45,234 nt of DNA from Bacteroidales bacterium (GTDB lineage: Bacteria; Bacteroidota; Bacteroidia; Bacteroidales; VadinHA17): positions 1-45,234 of the forward strand of contig JAGPFZ010000017.1 of the NCBI GenBank assembly GCA_018056245.1, read 5' to 3'. This document shows positions 27,333 through 36,260 of this stretch, in pieces. Made by a program: the position numbers and the translations under genes. The notes under the pieces were generated by a model that worked only from the letters and a program-made list of their open reading frames with translations, had not been told where the DNA came from and did not search any database. Every line of letters begins with the position of its first letter. The stretch's first letter is position 1.

Positions 27333-28314
27333 TTACTTCAGAAATATCTCAATAACTGGTATTTCCACCGGAGGTTTTAGAACTGGAAGTTGTAATCCAA
27401 TGTTGTTAGTACCCTGAATGACGCTATATCTTATTTCTGAAGCATCGTGTAGAAATTGAATATATTTTACTTTATCTGCTATTCCGGCGATATTGATTCT
27501 ATTAAGTGGGTAAACCAGCAAATGGACATATAAGCTTTTTTTTGAAGGATTATATGTCAGAACGGTATTAGCAGGAGTTATAAATTCAGCAGGGGCTTCT
27601 GTGCAATAATATATTGAGCGACTATTGAATTTCATCCAGTCGCCCATCGCTTTAAGTCTCTCCTGAGCCCTATAGTCGAAAGTACCTCTTCCTGTAGGAC
27701 CTACATTCATAAGAAGATTTCCACCTTTACTTACCGATTCTATAAGGAGTTCTATAAGTTGTTCAGGGCTTTTCCATGTATACTCATCACGATAATAGCC
27801 CCATGAGCCGGAAAAAGTCTGGCATGTTTCCCACGGAATTTTTTTGCCATTATATTCCGGCCACTTTTCGACTTTAACCTGTTCGGGAGTCGTAAAATCC
27901 CAGCCTCCCCCTACATCGCGCAGGTCGAGGAGTGTTAGTACATTTATAATCAGTGTATTTTGAATCCCACATGCAGAATCCTTCATGATGTTTTGCAGTC
28001 AGAACAACATATTTCATACCTGCTTCTTTTGCAATTTTCGCCCATTCGCTGGGATTATAGAGATCCGGATTGAAATGATCAAAATATTTCTGATACTGTT
28101 CATTTGTCATTCTTTCTCTGTTCTTGACCCATTCATGACGGGCTGGAAGAGCATAAAGGCCCCAGTGTATAAACATGCCAAAACGTGCATCGGTCCACCA
28201 TTTCATGCGCTGCGCTTTCTGTGCCTCTGTCTCTTTTGGCAACTGCGCCAATGAAAATTGAGGCATAAGCAATAATAAAATTAAAATACCGATTGTCAGA
28301 GATTTTGTTTTCAT
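27333..28314 (-). pseudogene. Alpha-L-fucosidase (GH29) with internal out-of-frame deletion
   Basis: Two overlapping frames make one GH29 protein. The first frame (28314 to about 27926) gives a signal peptide, WWTDARFGMFIHWGLYALPA and AKHHEGFCMWDSKYTDYK. The second frame (about 27925 to 27333) resumes with LRDVGGGWDFTTPEQ, WETCQTFSGSWGYYRDE and SKGGNLLMNVGPTGRGTFDY. At the join near 27900-27930 the coding sequence jumps from the TNTP loop straight to the DxGGGWDF segment. About 130-160 residues of the barrel are missing, including the region with the catalytic nucleophile Asp, and the frame changes. The total is 982 bp against roughly 1450 expected. It is either a real pseudogene or an assembly collapse. 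Confidence 0.85.
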
Positions 28315-28431
28315 AGAAAACGTTTTTATTTAGTATAATGTAAATATATTAATTTTCTCCCGCTCTCAGTAAATTTTCTATGAAATTTTCTATGTTTATC
28401 ATAGAAAAACACATTAGATAAGGGCAGAAGA

Positions 28432-29196
28432 CTAATTCTTTTTATTTCCTGTATATTTCTCTATAAATGCTTTCATCTTCTCAAAATGAGAACCTTCCCA
28501 GTAAATCTGGCCACAACCCGGGCATTGCAGAAAAATGTCAAAGTGTTTTCTTGTTCCAGGTAAGAGCTTCTCTTCTATTTCAGACTTCGATACATATTGG
28601 AGAACAGAATTACAACCCATGCAACGAGTAAACGGCTTGATCATATCTTTTAAATCGAGTCTTTCAATAACTTCTAAAAATTGTGATTCCGGATGTTGTG
28701 ACCTTATCCAGTATCCATGAGTTACTTTCTTATTCTTAAGCAGTCCTTTGTCGCGTGTAAGAATTATTCTTCTTTGTGAAACAGAGATGTTTATTATTTC
28801 TTCATCGTCATAATCCTTTTCATAGAGTGAATCGAATCCGCATAATCTGAGATATCTTGCTGTTTTCCCCAGATGAACGTCGAGAATGAATTTTGGGTCT
28901 CTCATGGGTTTCTCCCGAAGATGAGTTACGCTGGTAATATTAAGACTCTCAAAAACCGGATAAACCGATATTTTGTCTTCGTCCTTGATTTTATACGAAA
29001 AATCTACCGGATTGCTGTTTACGAGAATCATATCAATTTCAACATGCGGAACACCAATAGCTTCAATAGCATCCTTTACCGACTGATTGCCGCTGAAAGA
29101 ATAAGGGAAACTGATATATTTCTTATCTGATGGAAGAAAATCGTTCAGCTCTTCATAAAATCTGAACCATGCTTGTTTTATGACAGGTTGTTTCAT
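28432..29196 (-). CDS. Mut7-C RNase-domain protein with ubiquitin-like N-domain
   Basis: 254 residues. The N-terminal 85 are a beta-grasp (Mut7-C ubiquitin-like) domain. From FILDVHLGKTARYLRLCGFD onward is the PIN-like Mut7-C nuclease domain, with acidic residues in LDVHLG, YDDEE and LTRDKGLL. A C-terminal zinc ribbon CMGC...CPGC ends it. The family is predicted to be an RNase in RNA or DNA quality control, but bacterial members have no settled role. Its start overlaps the stop of the alcohol dehydrogenase gene by four bases (ATGA), showing coupling to a metabolic gene without obvious logic. Confidence 0.85.
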   Translation of the reverse strand: MKQPVIKQAWFRFYEELNDFLPSDKKYISFPYSFSGNQSVKDAIEAIGVPHVEIDMILVNSNPVDFSYKIKDEDKISVYPVFESLNITSVTHLREKPMRDPKFILDVHLGKTARYLRLCGFDSLYEKDYDDEEIINISVSQRRIILTRDKGLLKNKKVTHGYWIRSQHPESQFLEVIERLDLKDMIKPFTRCMGCNSVLQYVSKSEIEEKLLPGTRKHFDIFLQCPGCGQIYWEGSHFEKMKAFIEKYTGNKKN

Positions 29197-30365
29197 ATTC
29201 TGCTGGTCAATATTTCCTCAAGATCGTTGTCTTGAAGTACAACAGGATTATTTTTAATTTCAGTTTTATAGCAGATTTTTTTTACATCATCTACTTTAAC
29301 GTCGAATTTACCAAGCAACGGCATATTTAGTTTTTCAGTAAGCTCATGAAGAAATGCAATGAATCCGTCAATATAGTAATCTCTGCTTTTATTTTCCTCC
29401 ACCAGGCACAATCTGCCAAGTGTTTCATATTTTTCGAGTGCCGAATTGTTAAAACGCTCTCTTCTTAGAATTCTCACATTAATCTCATTTGCTTTTGCCA
29501 TAAGCGTACCGCATATAATTCCATGAGGAATTCTATACATGGCTCCTATTGCTGATGCAAAGCCATGCACAACACCGAGTCCGGCACTGGTAAGGCATAT
29601 TCCGGAAGTAAGAGCTGCGAATGACATTCCGCTTCGTGCCTCAATATTATTTGCATTTTGGTATGCCCCAATAAGTGAAGATTTAACGGTTTTAATACCC
29701 TCTAATGACAGAACATCGGTATAAACAGATGCTTTGTTTGAGAGATAAGCCTCCACAAGCTGGGTAAAGCAATCCATTCCGCTCCACGCTGTTACCTCCT
29801 TCGGACATGAAATTGTTAGTTGAGGATCAACTATGGTCACGTCGGGGACAAAATTATCATGTCTTAGTGACTTTTTAAATCCATTTTCTCCAACTTCGGA
29901 GATCACAGCATTATTAGTTGCCTCGCTTCCGGTACCTGCTGTAGTAGGAACGGCGATAAATGGAATTTTTACGCCAGGGTGTTTTTCCCGCCCTACTCCT
30001 TCAAGATACTCCTTTAACGGTTCCTTTATCGGCAGCATGGCAGAAATTGCTTTCCCTGTGTCAATCACGCTTCCACCGCCGACCGACACAACAACATCAA
30101 CCCTGTTATCTTTCAGAGAGTCAACAACATTATCCACAATAGCAGGAGATGGTTCGCCCGATACCATAACATGATGAATTTCAAAGGCTCTATTTTTTAA
30201 TTCTGAAAATAACGCTTCGCCAACATGCGACTTAATAAATGATCTGCTTCCAGTAACAATCAAAGCCGAGTTACCATATCTTTTCGCAATATCAATAAGC
30301 ATATTAAGCTTGCCTGCGCCAAAATATATAAGCGGCAGGCGTGCAAAATTAAAAGCACTTACCAT
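29193..30365 (-). CDS. Iron-containing alcohol dehydrogenase
   Basis: 390 residues with the group III dehydrogenase fold. The N-terminal nucleotide domain has VVSVGGGSVIDTGKAI and VPTTAGTGSEATNNAVI. The C-terminal helical domain carries the metal ligands in SGMDCFTQLVEAYLS (Asp) and GVVHGFASAIGAMYRIPHG (two His). It reduces aldehydes or ketones, or oxidises alcohols, with NAD(P). The specific substrate is not predictable from sequence. Its start overlaps the preceding small monooxygenase-fold gene by seven bases, so three genes on this strand form a tight operon. Confidence 0.92.
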   Translation of the reverse strand: MVSAFNFARLPLIYFGAGKLNMLIDIAKRYGNSALIVTGSRSFIKSHVGEALFSELKNRAFEIHHVMVSGEPSPAIVDNVVDSLKDNRVDVVVSVGGGSVIDTGKAISAMLPIKEPLKEYLEGVGREKHPGVKIPFIAVPTTAGTGSEATNNAVISEVGENGFKKSLRHDNFVPDVTIVDPQLTISCPKEVTAWSGMDCFTQLVEAYLSNKASVYTDVLSLEGIKTVKSSLIGAYQNANNIEARSGMSFAALTSGICLTSAGLGVVHGFASAIGAMYRIPHGIICGTLMAKANEINVRILRRERFNNSALEKYETLGRLCLVEENKSRDYYIDGFIAFLHELTEKLNMPLLGKFDVKVDDVKKICYKTEIKNNPVVLQDNDLEEILTSRI

Positions 30366-30667
30366 TTTGTTCTGTCATTTGGTAGAAGAATATTATATTT
30401 TACCCCCTTCCTTGGTTCGGCCATCATATTTTCTACAGCAGCCCGCCATGTTCGATAATGAGAAGTCTCTTTATGCGCTGCAGCCGACTCTTCAGATTCA
30501 TAGGCTTCATATATCATAAACATGGATAGGTCATCGGCCTGCTGAAGGAAATCGAACCGCAGATTGCCAGGTTCTTTCACCGATTCAAGATGGTTGACAG
30601 TTGTGGCTTTAATGAATTCTTCAACCATATCGGGCTTTACATGAACATAAACACAAGTTACTATCAT
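30359..30667 (-). CDS. Antibiotic-biosynthesis-monooxygenase-fold protein (LsrG/YgiN-like)
   Basis: I choose the ATG complementary to 30665-30667 (102 residues, MIVTCVYVHVKPDMVEEF), the normal family start; an upstream in-frame ATG adds 23 unrelated residues. The single ABM ferredoxin-like domain shows VKPDMVEEFIKAT, EPGNLRFDFLQQ, the FMIYEAYESEESAAAHKET segment and SHYRTW. Members are cofactor-free quinol monooxygenases or autoinducer-2 phosphate isomerases. It is the first gene of a three-gene operon with the iron alcohol dehydrogenase. Confidence 0.85.
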   Translation of the reverse strand: MIVTCVYVHVKPDMVEEFIKATTVNHLESVKEPGNLRFDFLQQADDLSMFMIYEAYESEESAAAHKETSHYRTWRAAVENMMAEPRKGVKYNILLPNDRTKW

Positions 30668-30785
30668 AATAAAAAGTTTTTTTTGTAAAGTTAAACGAAG
30701 AAATAATAAGTTCATCATTTCTTCATTTTTATTCAATAATTTCGCAATGTGATAGTTGAGACGAAAAAATAGTTGAGTAGAAAAA

Positions 30786-31157
30786 ATGAAAATAAAAAAG
30801 AAAATAATTATGGCACTGTCAGCATTTTTAATTGGTATTTCTACAATGAACTCTTATTCACAGATAAATCCGGCAGTGAACGTTGATTCAACTCAGGTAC
30901 AGAAAAAAACAACAACAAGCAAGGCTGGGAAAGGGGCTGAACAGAACCAGGAACAGGAAAAAATACAGAACCGGGAAAAACAGAAAAATCAACAACAGGT
31001 TAATAGTAAAGAAGAACCTGTGAAACAGGTAAGAAATGCGCGTCCTGACATGACAAAAACGAAAGGGGCACGCCCCCCCGAAATTATCAGACCAAATGCT
31101 GCTCCCCCTAAAGGCATGGGTAAACCGGGTGGTGCAATGCGCCGCGGTGGCAGATAA
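30786..31157 (+). CDS. Secreted Gln/Lys/Asn-rich disordered protein
   Basis: 123 residues. A signal peptide (about 1-26, ending MNSYSQ) precedes a low-complexity, strongly basic region rich in Q, N, K and E (QNQEQEKIQNREKQKNQQQ) and a Pro/Gly/Arg tail (PPKGMGKPGGAMRRGGR). There is no fold or family I recognise. It looks intrinsically disordered and periplasmic or surface-exposed. It is the first gene of a run that continues with a beta-barrel protein and a two-component system, and a second Gln-rich secreted protein closes that run. A near-consensus -7 box (TAATTTCG, 30737-30744) lies upstream. Confidence 0.6.
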   Translation: MKIKKKIIMALSAFLIGISTMNSYSQINPAVNVDSTQVQKKTTTSKAGKGAEQNQEQEKIQNREKQKNQQQVNSKEEPVKQVRNARPDMTKTKGARPPEIIRPNAAPPKGMGKPGGAMRRGGR

Positions 31158-31176
31158 TATACAATTTATAATTTAT

Positions 31177-32070
31177 ATGATATTAAAATTTCAATTGAGA
31201 ACAGCTAAAATTCTATTAATGATTTTATCATTATTTTCACCTGTAATTAAGGCTCATAATACATCTCAGACTTCTGAGATAAATCCTGATTCAACATCCG
31301 TAAAAAATAGTGCGACTCATTCCTTGTTTGTCGGCGCTGGTTATGGAAGCAACATGATTTATCTTGGTTCGACAATATCACAGGATAAACCATTCGAATA
31401 TGCATCAATTACTTACGGACTGAACAATTCATTTTACATCAGTGGTTCAGCAACTCACATTACAGACATTAATCCGTTTGCAGCAATATACACAATTTCT
31501 GCCTCATATAGTCACACATTTAATTCATGGTTCGATCTGGGAGCAGGAATATCAAGGTATAAAGTTCCCCGGACTCTCGAGGATACATTATTCAGTAGTT
31601 TCATGTATGGTGAAGCAGACTTCGGAATAGACTGGAGAATCCTTTACACTAAACTATGCGTTGGCGGTATATTGGCAGAAGAGGATAATATGTATTTCCA
31701 GATTAAGAATTCAAGATATTTTCAGACTCCTGAGTTTACACGAAAAAAGTTATATGTTTCATTCGATCCATATATTAATCTTATTTTCGGCACTCTTACA
31801 AAGTCGGAGACAACAACCGGAACTGTTGTGAACATTAGTCCACCCTTCAGGAAATATGGAAATTCCGGTACACATTCCGCTACAACAAAAAAATTCACAA
31901 ATGTATTCGGATTAATGGAACTTGACATGGGAATTCCGGTATCATTAAATTCTAAAAAATTGACTATTGAGGCTGAACCTGGTTATATTTATCCTGTTTA
32001 TGCAGATGTTGTTTATCCGGGTACTAAAGGATTTATTTTCCTATTAAGCGTTTTCTTCAGAATATTTTAA
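31177..32070 (+). CDS. Outer-membrane beta-barrel-like protein, unknown
   Basis: 297 residues from the ATG at 31177, which gives a signal peptide (MILKFQLRTAKILLMILSLF). An ATG at 31096 overlaps the upstream gene and adds only 27 odd residues. The mature chain is full of alternating Tyr/Phe/Gly strands (SLFVGAGYGSNMIYLGSTIS, FNSWFDLGAGISRY, WRILYTKLCVGGI) and ends in ...VFFRIF with a terminal Phe, as expected of an outer-membrane barrel. There are no recognisable catalytic motifs. It starts 19 bases after the disordered-protein gene and 9 bases ahead of the response-regulator gene, so it belongs to the same unit. Confidence 0.7.
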   Translation: MILKFQLRTAKILLMILSLFSPVIKAHNTSQTSEINPDSTSVKNSATHSLFVGAGYGSNMIYLGSTISQDKPFEYASITYGLNNSFYISGSATHITDINPFAAIYTISASYSHTFNSWFDLGAGISRYKVPRTLEDTLFSSFMYGEADFGIDWRILYTKLCVGGILAEEDNMYFQIKNSRYFQTPEFTRKKLYVSFDPYINLIFGTLTKSETTTGTVVNISPPFRKYGNSGTHSATTKKFTNVFGLMELDMGIPVSLNSKKLTIEAEPGYIYPVYADVVYPGTKGFIFLLSVFFRIF

Positions 32071-32079
32071 ATTTCGGAA

Positions 32080-32781
32080 ATGAACGTGTTGATTGTTGAA
32101 GATGAAAAAAGTCTTGCACAGGAAATTGCTGCATTTCTTGAGAAAGAAAATTTCCTTTGCGAACTGGCTTTTACAGGTATGGAAGCTTCAGAAAAAATAG
32201 CTGTTAACCTTTATGACTTTGTACTTCTCGATCTTGGACTTCCCGATTATGACGGGCTTGATCTTATCAAAGAAGCGAAAAAAATTGAGAGTGAGGCCTC
32301 ATTCATAATTATAACAGCCCGCGGCGCCGTTGAGGATAAAGTCAGAGGACTAAATCTGGGCGCTGATGACTATATTGCCAAACCTTTCGCCCTAGTGGAA
32401 CTTCTTTCAAGGATTAATGCTATTGCAAGGAGAAAATTCAATATCGGAACAAATGATATCAATATAGGAAAATTTCTTTTGCAGGTACAACCCCGGAGAC
32501 TTTTCTGCGAAGGAAAAGAAGTTGATCTAACAAAAAAAGAATTCGATCTTCTTCAGTACCTCGTGCTTAATCATGATAAGGTATTGACACGGCAGCAACT
32601 TTATGAGCACATCTGGGGAAACACACTTGACGATCAATATGATAGCAATTTCATTGACGTCCATATAAAAAACCTCAGAAAGAAACTTAATGTTTATGCA
32701 GCTACACCATGGCTCGAAACCGTACGAGGAGTGGGCTACAGAGTAATAATGGAAAATAAAAATCCTGCATCAGAAAAATGA
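32080..32781 (+). CDS. OmpR-family response regulator
   Basis: 233 residues. The receiver domain (1-120) has the acidic pair E7/D8 in LIVEDEK, the phospho-acceptor D51 in VLLDLGLPDYDG and K101 in DYIAKPF. The winged-helix domain (about 128-228) has LTKKEFDLLQYLV, DSNFIDVHIKNLRKKL and VRGVGYRV. It regulates promoters in response to the histidine kinase encoded next, whose ATG overlaps its TGA (ATGA). Likely targets are the neighbouring envelope genes, but no operator could be pinned down. Confidence 0.95.
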   Translation: MNVLIVEDEKSLAQEIAAFLEKENFLCELAFTGMEASEKIAVNLYDFVLLDLGLPDYDGLDLIKEAKKIESEASFIIITARGAVEDKVRGLNLGADDYIAKPFALVELLSRINAIARRKFNIGTNDINIGKFLLQVQPRRLFCEGKEVDLTKKEFDLLQYLVLNHDKVLTRQQLYEHIWGNTLDDQYDSNFIDVHIKNLRKKLNVYAATPWLETVRGVGYRVIMENKNPASEK

Positions 32782-34100
32782 TAAGATTGAAAGTCAAACT
32801 TGCCCTTTTTAACCTCTTCTCCAAACTGACGGTGACTGCTATATTTATCATTTTTATGCCATATCTGATTGGCAGAATAAATCTCAGACAAATTGACAAT
32901 GATCTGATTAAGAAAAGAGAAGAGGTTATTTCAATAATTTCTGAAATAGGCATCGAACCTTTCATCGAGGCTGATTCAACTGATACGTTCGGAAATTACA
33001 ATATACTTAAAGAAGAATTTATAAGCATTGAACCGAATTTAACCGGTGATGAAATTAATCAGATTGATGTATCAAAAAGATTGATTGATGATGATATTAT
33101 CGAATATAGAGTCTTAAGCTACTCTCTCGTGATTAACGGAAAATCATATATTCTCGAGGTAGGAAAAAGTCTGGAAAGTATTTCTCAAACAAATAAAAAC
33201 ATAAGGAACGTTATGCTGATATTTCTTTTTTTCATTATTACCGTCACTTTTCTCACCGACTTTCAATATACCAGAAGATTATTGCGCCCTCTTGATTTTA
33301 TTATAAACAAGATTAAGACTATAGCCACTCCTTCAACATACGACAGGACGAAAATAAAAACCTCCACAACTGATTTTGTAAGGCTCGATGAAACATTGAC
33401 CGAACTTATGGATCGTATCGAAAAACTTTTTGCCAAAGAAAAAGAAATTGCCGTAAATATTTCACATGAATTAATGACACCTCTCTCTGTGCTCAGAAGC
33501 AAGCTTGAAAATATTATGTTAACAGAAAATCTTGAACCTGAAATTGAAGTTAAAATAGAAGAATGCCTTAAAACACTCTATAGACTTCAAAGTCTTATTA
33601 ATTCGCTTCTTCTTATTGAAAGGATAGAAAGCCGGCAATATCTTCGTAATGATACATTTCAGTTAAGAGATGTTCTTCATGAAATAATCGAAGAACTATC
33701 TCCAATAGCAACGGATGCCGGAATAAATATTAATCACCAGCTCCCTGAGCCACTTGAAATACATAATGCAAACAGGTCGCTTATATTCTCAATGTTTTAC
33801 AATGTAATTAACAATGCCATAAAAAATACCGGAAAAGGAGGAGTTATTAATGTAGAAAGTATTCCAGACAAGAATATTTTTACTGTTTGTATTTCCGATA
33901 CTGGTACGGGAATGACGGAAGAACAGATGAAAAATCTTTTCACACGCTTCAAAAACGGAACAAAAAACAAAGGCAGCGGTACAGGTATTGGTCTCGCAAT
34001 AACAAAAACTATAGCCGATTTTCATGATATTTCCATATCTGTTGAATCACAACCCGGTAAAGGCACAAAATTTTCTTTTATTTTCTCTAAGAATTCATAA
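32778..34100 (+). CDS. Membrane sensor histidine kinase
   Basis: 440 residues. Two transmembrane segments (about 10-30 and 144-162) flank a periplasmic sensor region of about 110 residues without a recognised domain. A HAMP-like linker is followed by the HisKA box with H230 in NISHELMTPLSVLRSKLE. Then comes the HATPase domain with NVINNAIKNTGKGGVI (N box), VCISDTGTGMTEEQ (G1) and GSGTGIGLAIT (G2). It phosphorylates the co-encoded regulator. The ATGA overlap shows translational coupling. The envelope neighbours suggest it senses a periplasmic or outer-membrane condition, which is inference. Confidence 0.95.
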   Translation: MIRLKVKLALFNLFSKLTVTAIFIIFMPYLIGRINLRQIDNDLIKKREEVISIISEIGIEPFIEADSTDTFGNYNILKEEFISIEPNLTGDEINQIDVSKRLIDDDIIEYRVLSYSLVINGKSYILEVGKSLESISQTNKNIRNVMLIFLFFIITVTFLTDFQYTRRLLRPLDFIINKIKTIATPSTYDRTKIKTSTTDFVRLDETLTELMDRIEKLFAKEKEIAVNISHELMTPLSVLRSKLENIMLTENLEPEIEVKIEECLKTLYRLQSLINSLLLIERIESRQYLRNDTFQLRDVLHEIIEELSPIATDAGININHQLPEPLEIHNANRSLIFSMFYNVINNAIKNTGKGGVINVESIPDKNIFTVCISDTGTGMTEEQMKNLFTRFKNGTKNKGSGTGIGLAITKTIADFHDISISVESQPGKGTKFSFIFSKNS

Positions 34101-34164
34101 TTTCTTCATCTTCATCTTCTTAGTTTTACACCATAATAAATTTAAAAACTTAAAATAGAAAGCT

Positions 34165-34626
34165 ATGAAAAAGTTATTATTTCTTACAGGGATTGCACTT
34201 ACGATAAGTGCAGCATTGATGGCACAAGCCGGAACAGGCACACAGTCTGAAAACAAAAATCAAGCTCAGACTCAGGTTCAGAATCAGACTCAGGTTAATA
34301 ACCAACCACAGGTTCAGACACAACAAAGGCAAAGATTACAGGATCAGACCGGTAACCAGGACCAGACCAGAAGAAGAGATCGTATTCAGGATCCTTCAAC
34401 ACATGGTCAGACAGTAAGCCAGACTGCAAAAACAACAGAATCAGGGCCTGGTAAAGGAGAAATTGTAAGTGAACAGGCCAGAAACCAGGGAGAAGCACAA
34501 CAGCTTCAAAATCAAAATAAAACTTCTGTTAAAAATCAAAAAGGGGCTTCGAATAAAAATGCAAAAGGCAATACAAACCGTAATACAATGAAAGTACAAA
34601 AAAGTACAGCTCCGGGACGAAAATAG
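34165..34626 (+). CDS. Secreted Gln/Asn-rich repeat-like disordered protein
   Basis: 153 residues with a signal peptide (MKKLLFLTGIALTISAALMA). The mature chain is almost entirely low complexity, with short irregular QxQ/NQ repeats (NKNQAQTQVQNQTQVNNQPQ) and basic patches (QTRRRDRIQD, SVKNQKGASNKNAK). It resembles the protein encoded at 30786 in composition and charge, though not in alignable sequence. It follows the histidine kinase gene by 64 bases and ends at a strong terminator. No family is recognised; a disordered periplasmic or matrix protein, possibly a target of the adjacent two-component system, is my inference. Confidence 0.6.
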   Translation: MKKLLFLTGIALTISAALMAQAGTGTQSENKNQAQTQVQNQTQVNNQPQVQTQQRQRLQDQTGNQDQTRRRDRIQDPSTHGQTVSQTAKTTESGPGKGEIVSEQARNQGEAQQLQNQNKTSVKNQKGASNKNAKGNTNRNTMKVQKSTAPGRK

Positions 34627-34653
34627 CAATTAATTATTTTTGTAAATAAACTA

Positions 34654-34686
34654 AAAAATACCCTGGATAACCAGGGTATTTTTGTT
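34654..34686 (+). terminator. Rho-independent terminator after the two-component cluster
   Basis: A 13-bp stem, AAAAATACCCTGG (34654-34666) with CCAGGGTATTTTT (34671-34683), has an ATAA loop and a T-rich tail. It ends the transcript of the Gln-rich protein gene. Confidence 0.9.
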
Positions 34687-34840
34687 TGATTATTTTTCAT
34701 CTGGTTAATCTATACCGACTAAAAATATTTAGTGATAAAAGGCTTAAGTGAATTTAATTTAAATTTTTTAATATTACTTATCAGTAGTGTCCGACTAAAA
34801 TAATAAAAAAAGGGGTACTCCCCAAAGGTTTCCCCCAAAA

Positions 34841-34877
34841 TGTTGTACTTTGGTTTTTGCTTAAATCAAATACAACA
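34841..34877 (+). promoter_or_regulatory. Hairpin ending on the transposase start codon
   Basis: TGTTGTA-C-TTTGGTTT (34841-34856) pairs with AAATCAAA-TACAACA (34863-34877) across a TTGCTT loop, with one bulged C and one G-U pair. The last pairing base is the A of the transposase ATG. Such structures in insertion sequences hold back translation from read-through transcripts. Confidence 0.75.
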
Positions 34878-36073
34878 TGGGTAAAATTAATGAAATAAAA
34901 TTTATCGGACAGCCGATTTTCAAACAAATAATGAATTTGGTGGAAAAAGTTGACATAAATGGGTTGATACGCAGGCATGAGAGTGATTATTATTACAAAT
35001 CATTTAAGACCCGCACACACCTTTTTACGATGCTGTTTGGGATATTAAGCCGGTGCGATTCGATGAATGAGATATGCGAAGGGCTTCGTGCAATGAGCGG
35101 CAAGCTTAATCATTTGGGTATGGGACAGGCGCCAGCCAAAAGTACTGCATGTGATGGATTGCGTAACAGGAGTCATAAGTTTTTTGAAGAACTCTATTTT
35201 ACACTGGTAAAACATTATCATAGTTTTTTGTCGGACAGCCGAACTTATGGTTTGACTTTTAAAGAGGTACTTTTAATTGATTCCACAACAATCCGATTGT
35301 TCAGTGATATATTAAAAGGTGTTGGGCGTAACCCCAGGGGAGACGGGAAGAAGAAAGGCGGATTAAAGGTTCATATGTTAATAGATGCTGTACAATCGGT
35401 TGGCCGGTTTATTAAAATTACAGCTGCCAAAGTTCATGATTCACAGTTTCTGAAAAGTCTGGAATTAATTTCTCACAGTATGGTTGTTTTCGACAAGGCG
35501 TATAACTATTATCAGCAGTTTGCACTTTGGACTCAAAATCAGGTATATTTTGTTAGCCGTCTGAAAAGTAATGCTGTTTACACGGTGATTGAGATTAAAC
35601 GTACTCATTACCGCAAGAAAGGGGTTGCAAAAGTACTAAGTGACGAGATAATTGAGTTGGAATATCATCCTGAAGATAAAGCCGGGAATATACAAACCAA
35701 TATTACCAATAAGCTACGTTTACGGAAAGTCTGTTATCAGGATGAGCGTAACAGATATTATGAGTTTCTGACAAATAATTTTGAAATAACTGCCGAAGAA
35801 GTCGCATTCCTTTACAAGAAAAGGTGGGGGATTGAGATATTATTCAAGAAAATGAAACAAAATTTTCAGTTGCATTATTTCTACGGAGAGAATGAAAATG
35901 CCATTTATACTCAGGTTTGGTGCACATTAATAGCTCAATTGCTGTTAACGGTGATACAGAAAATAGCTCAAGCCAAAAAAGCTTTTTCAGTTGTTGCATC
36001 CCTTGTAAAAATTCATTTGATAAGTTTGCTGGATGTATATGCTTCTACTGAGAAGCACAAACAGGAGTTATAA
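34877..36073 (+). mobile_element. IS4-family transposase (intact)
   Basis: 398 residues. The N-terminal DUF4372-type domain (FKQIMNLVEKVDINGLIRRH, HLFTMLFGILSRCDSMNEI) is followed by the DDE catalytic core: D135 in VLLIDSTTI, D206 in VVFDKAYNYY and E320 within the IS4 Y-2-R-3-E-6-K signature (Y313, R316, E320, K327 in YKKRWGIEILFKKMK). The frame is intact. The left end probably lies near 34786 (AGTGTCCGACTAAAA), but I could not find a convincing matching right inverted repeat before 36260, nor a target duplication, so the element boundaries are open. It sits between the Gln-rich protein terminator and the ceramidase-like gene. Confidence 0.9.
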
Positions 36074-36218
36074 CACCAGGCATATTCCTCCAGGCTTACA
36101 ATTAAGTCTTAATTTTAACGGGGGTGGCTTTTAAAAATAAAATTATTATACTTGTATATCAAATGTTTACAAACAAAAAATAGAATTCTAAATTATTAAT
36201 CGGATAATAGTGTATTAA

Positions 36219-36226
36219 TATATTTG
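36219..36226 (+). promoter_or_regulatory. -7 box before the ceramidase-like gene
   Basis: TATATTTG matches TAnnTTTG and lies 34 bases before the ATG. No clear -33 TTTG is visible. Confidence 0.4.
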
Positions 36227-36260
36227 ATTAGCAAAAAGGAAAATTATCAAACCATAATTC

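Noticed and set aside
34786..36130. Exact ends and target duplication of the IS4-type element
   Set aside because: A likely left end is visible but no convincing matching right repeat or flanking duplication, so no full element boundary is claimed.
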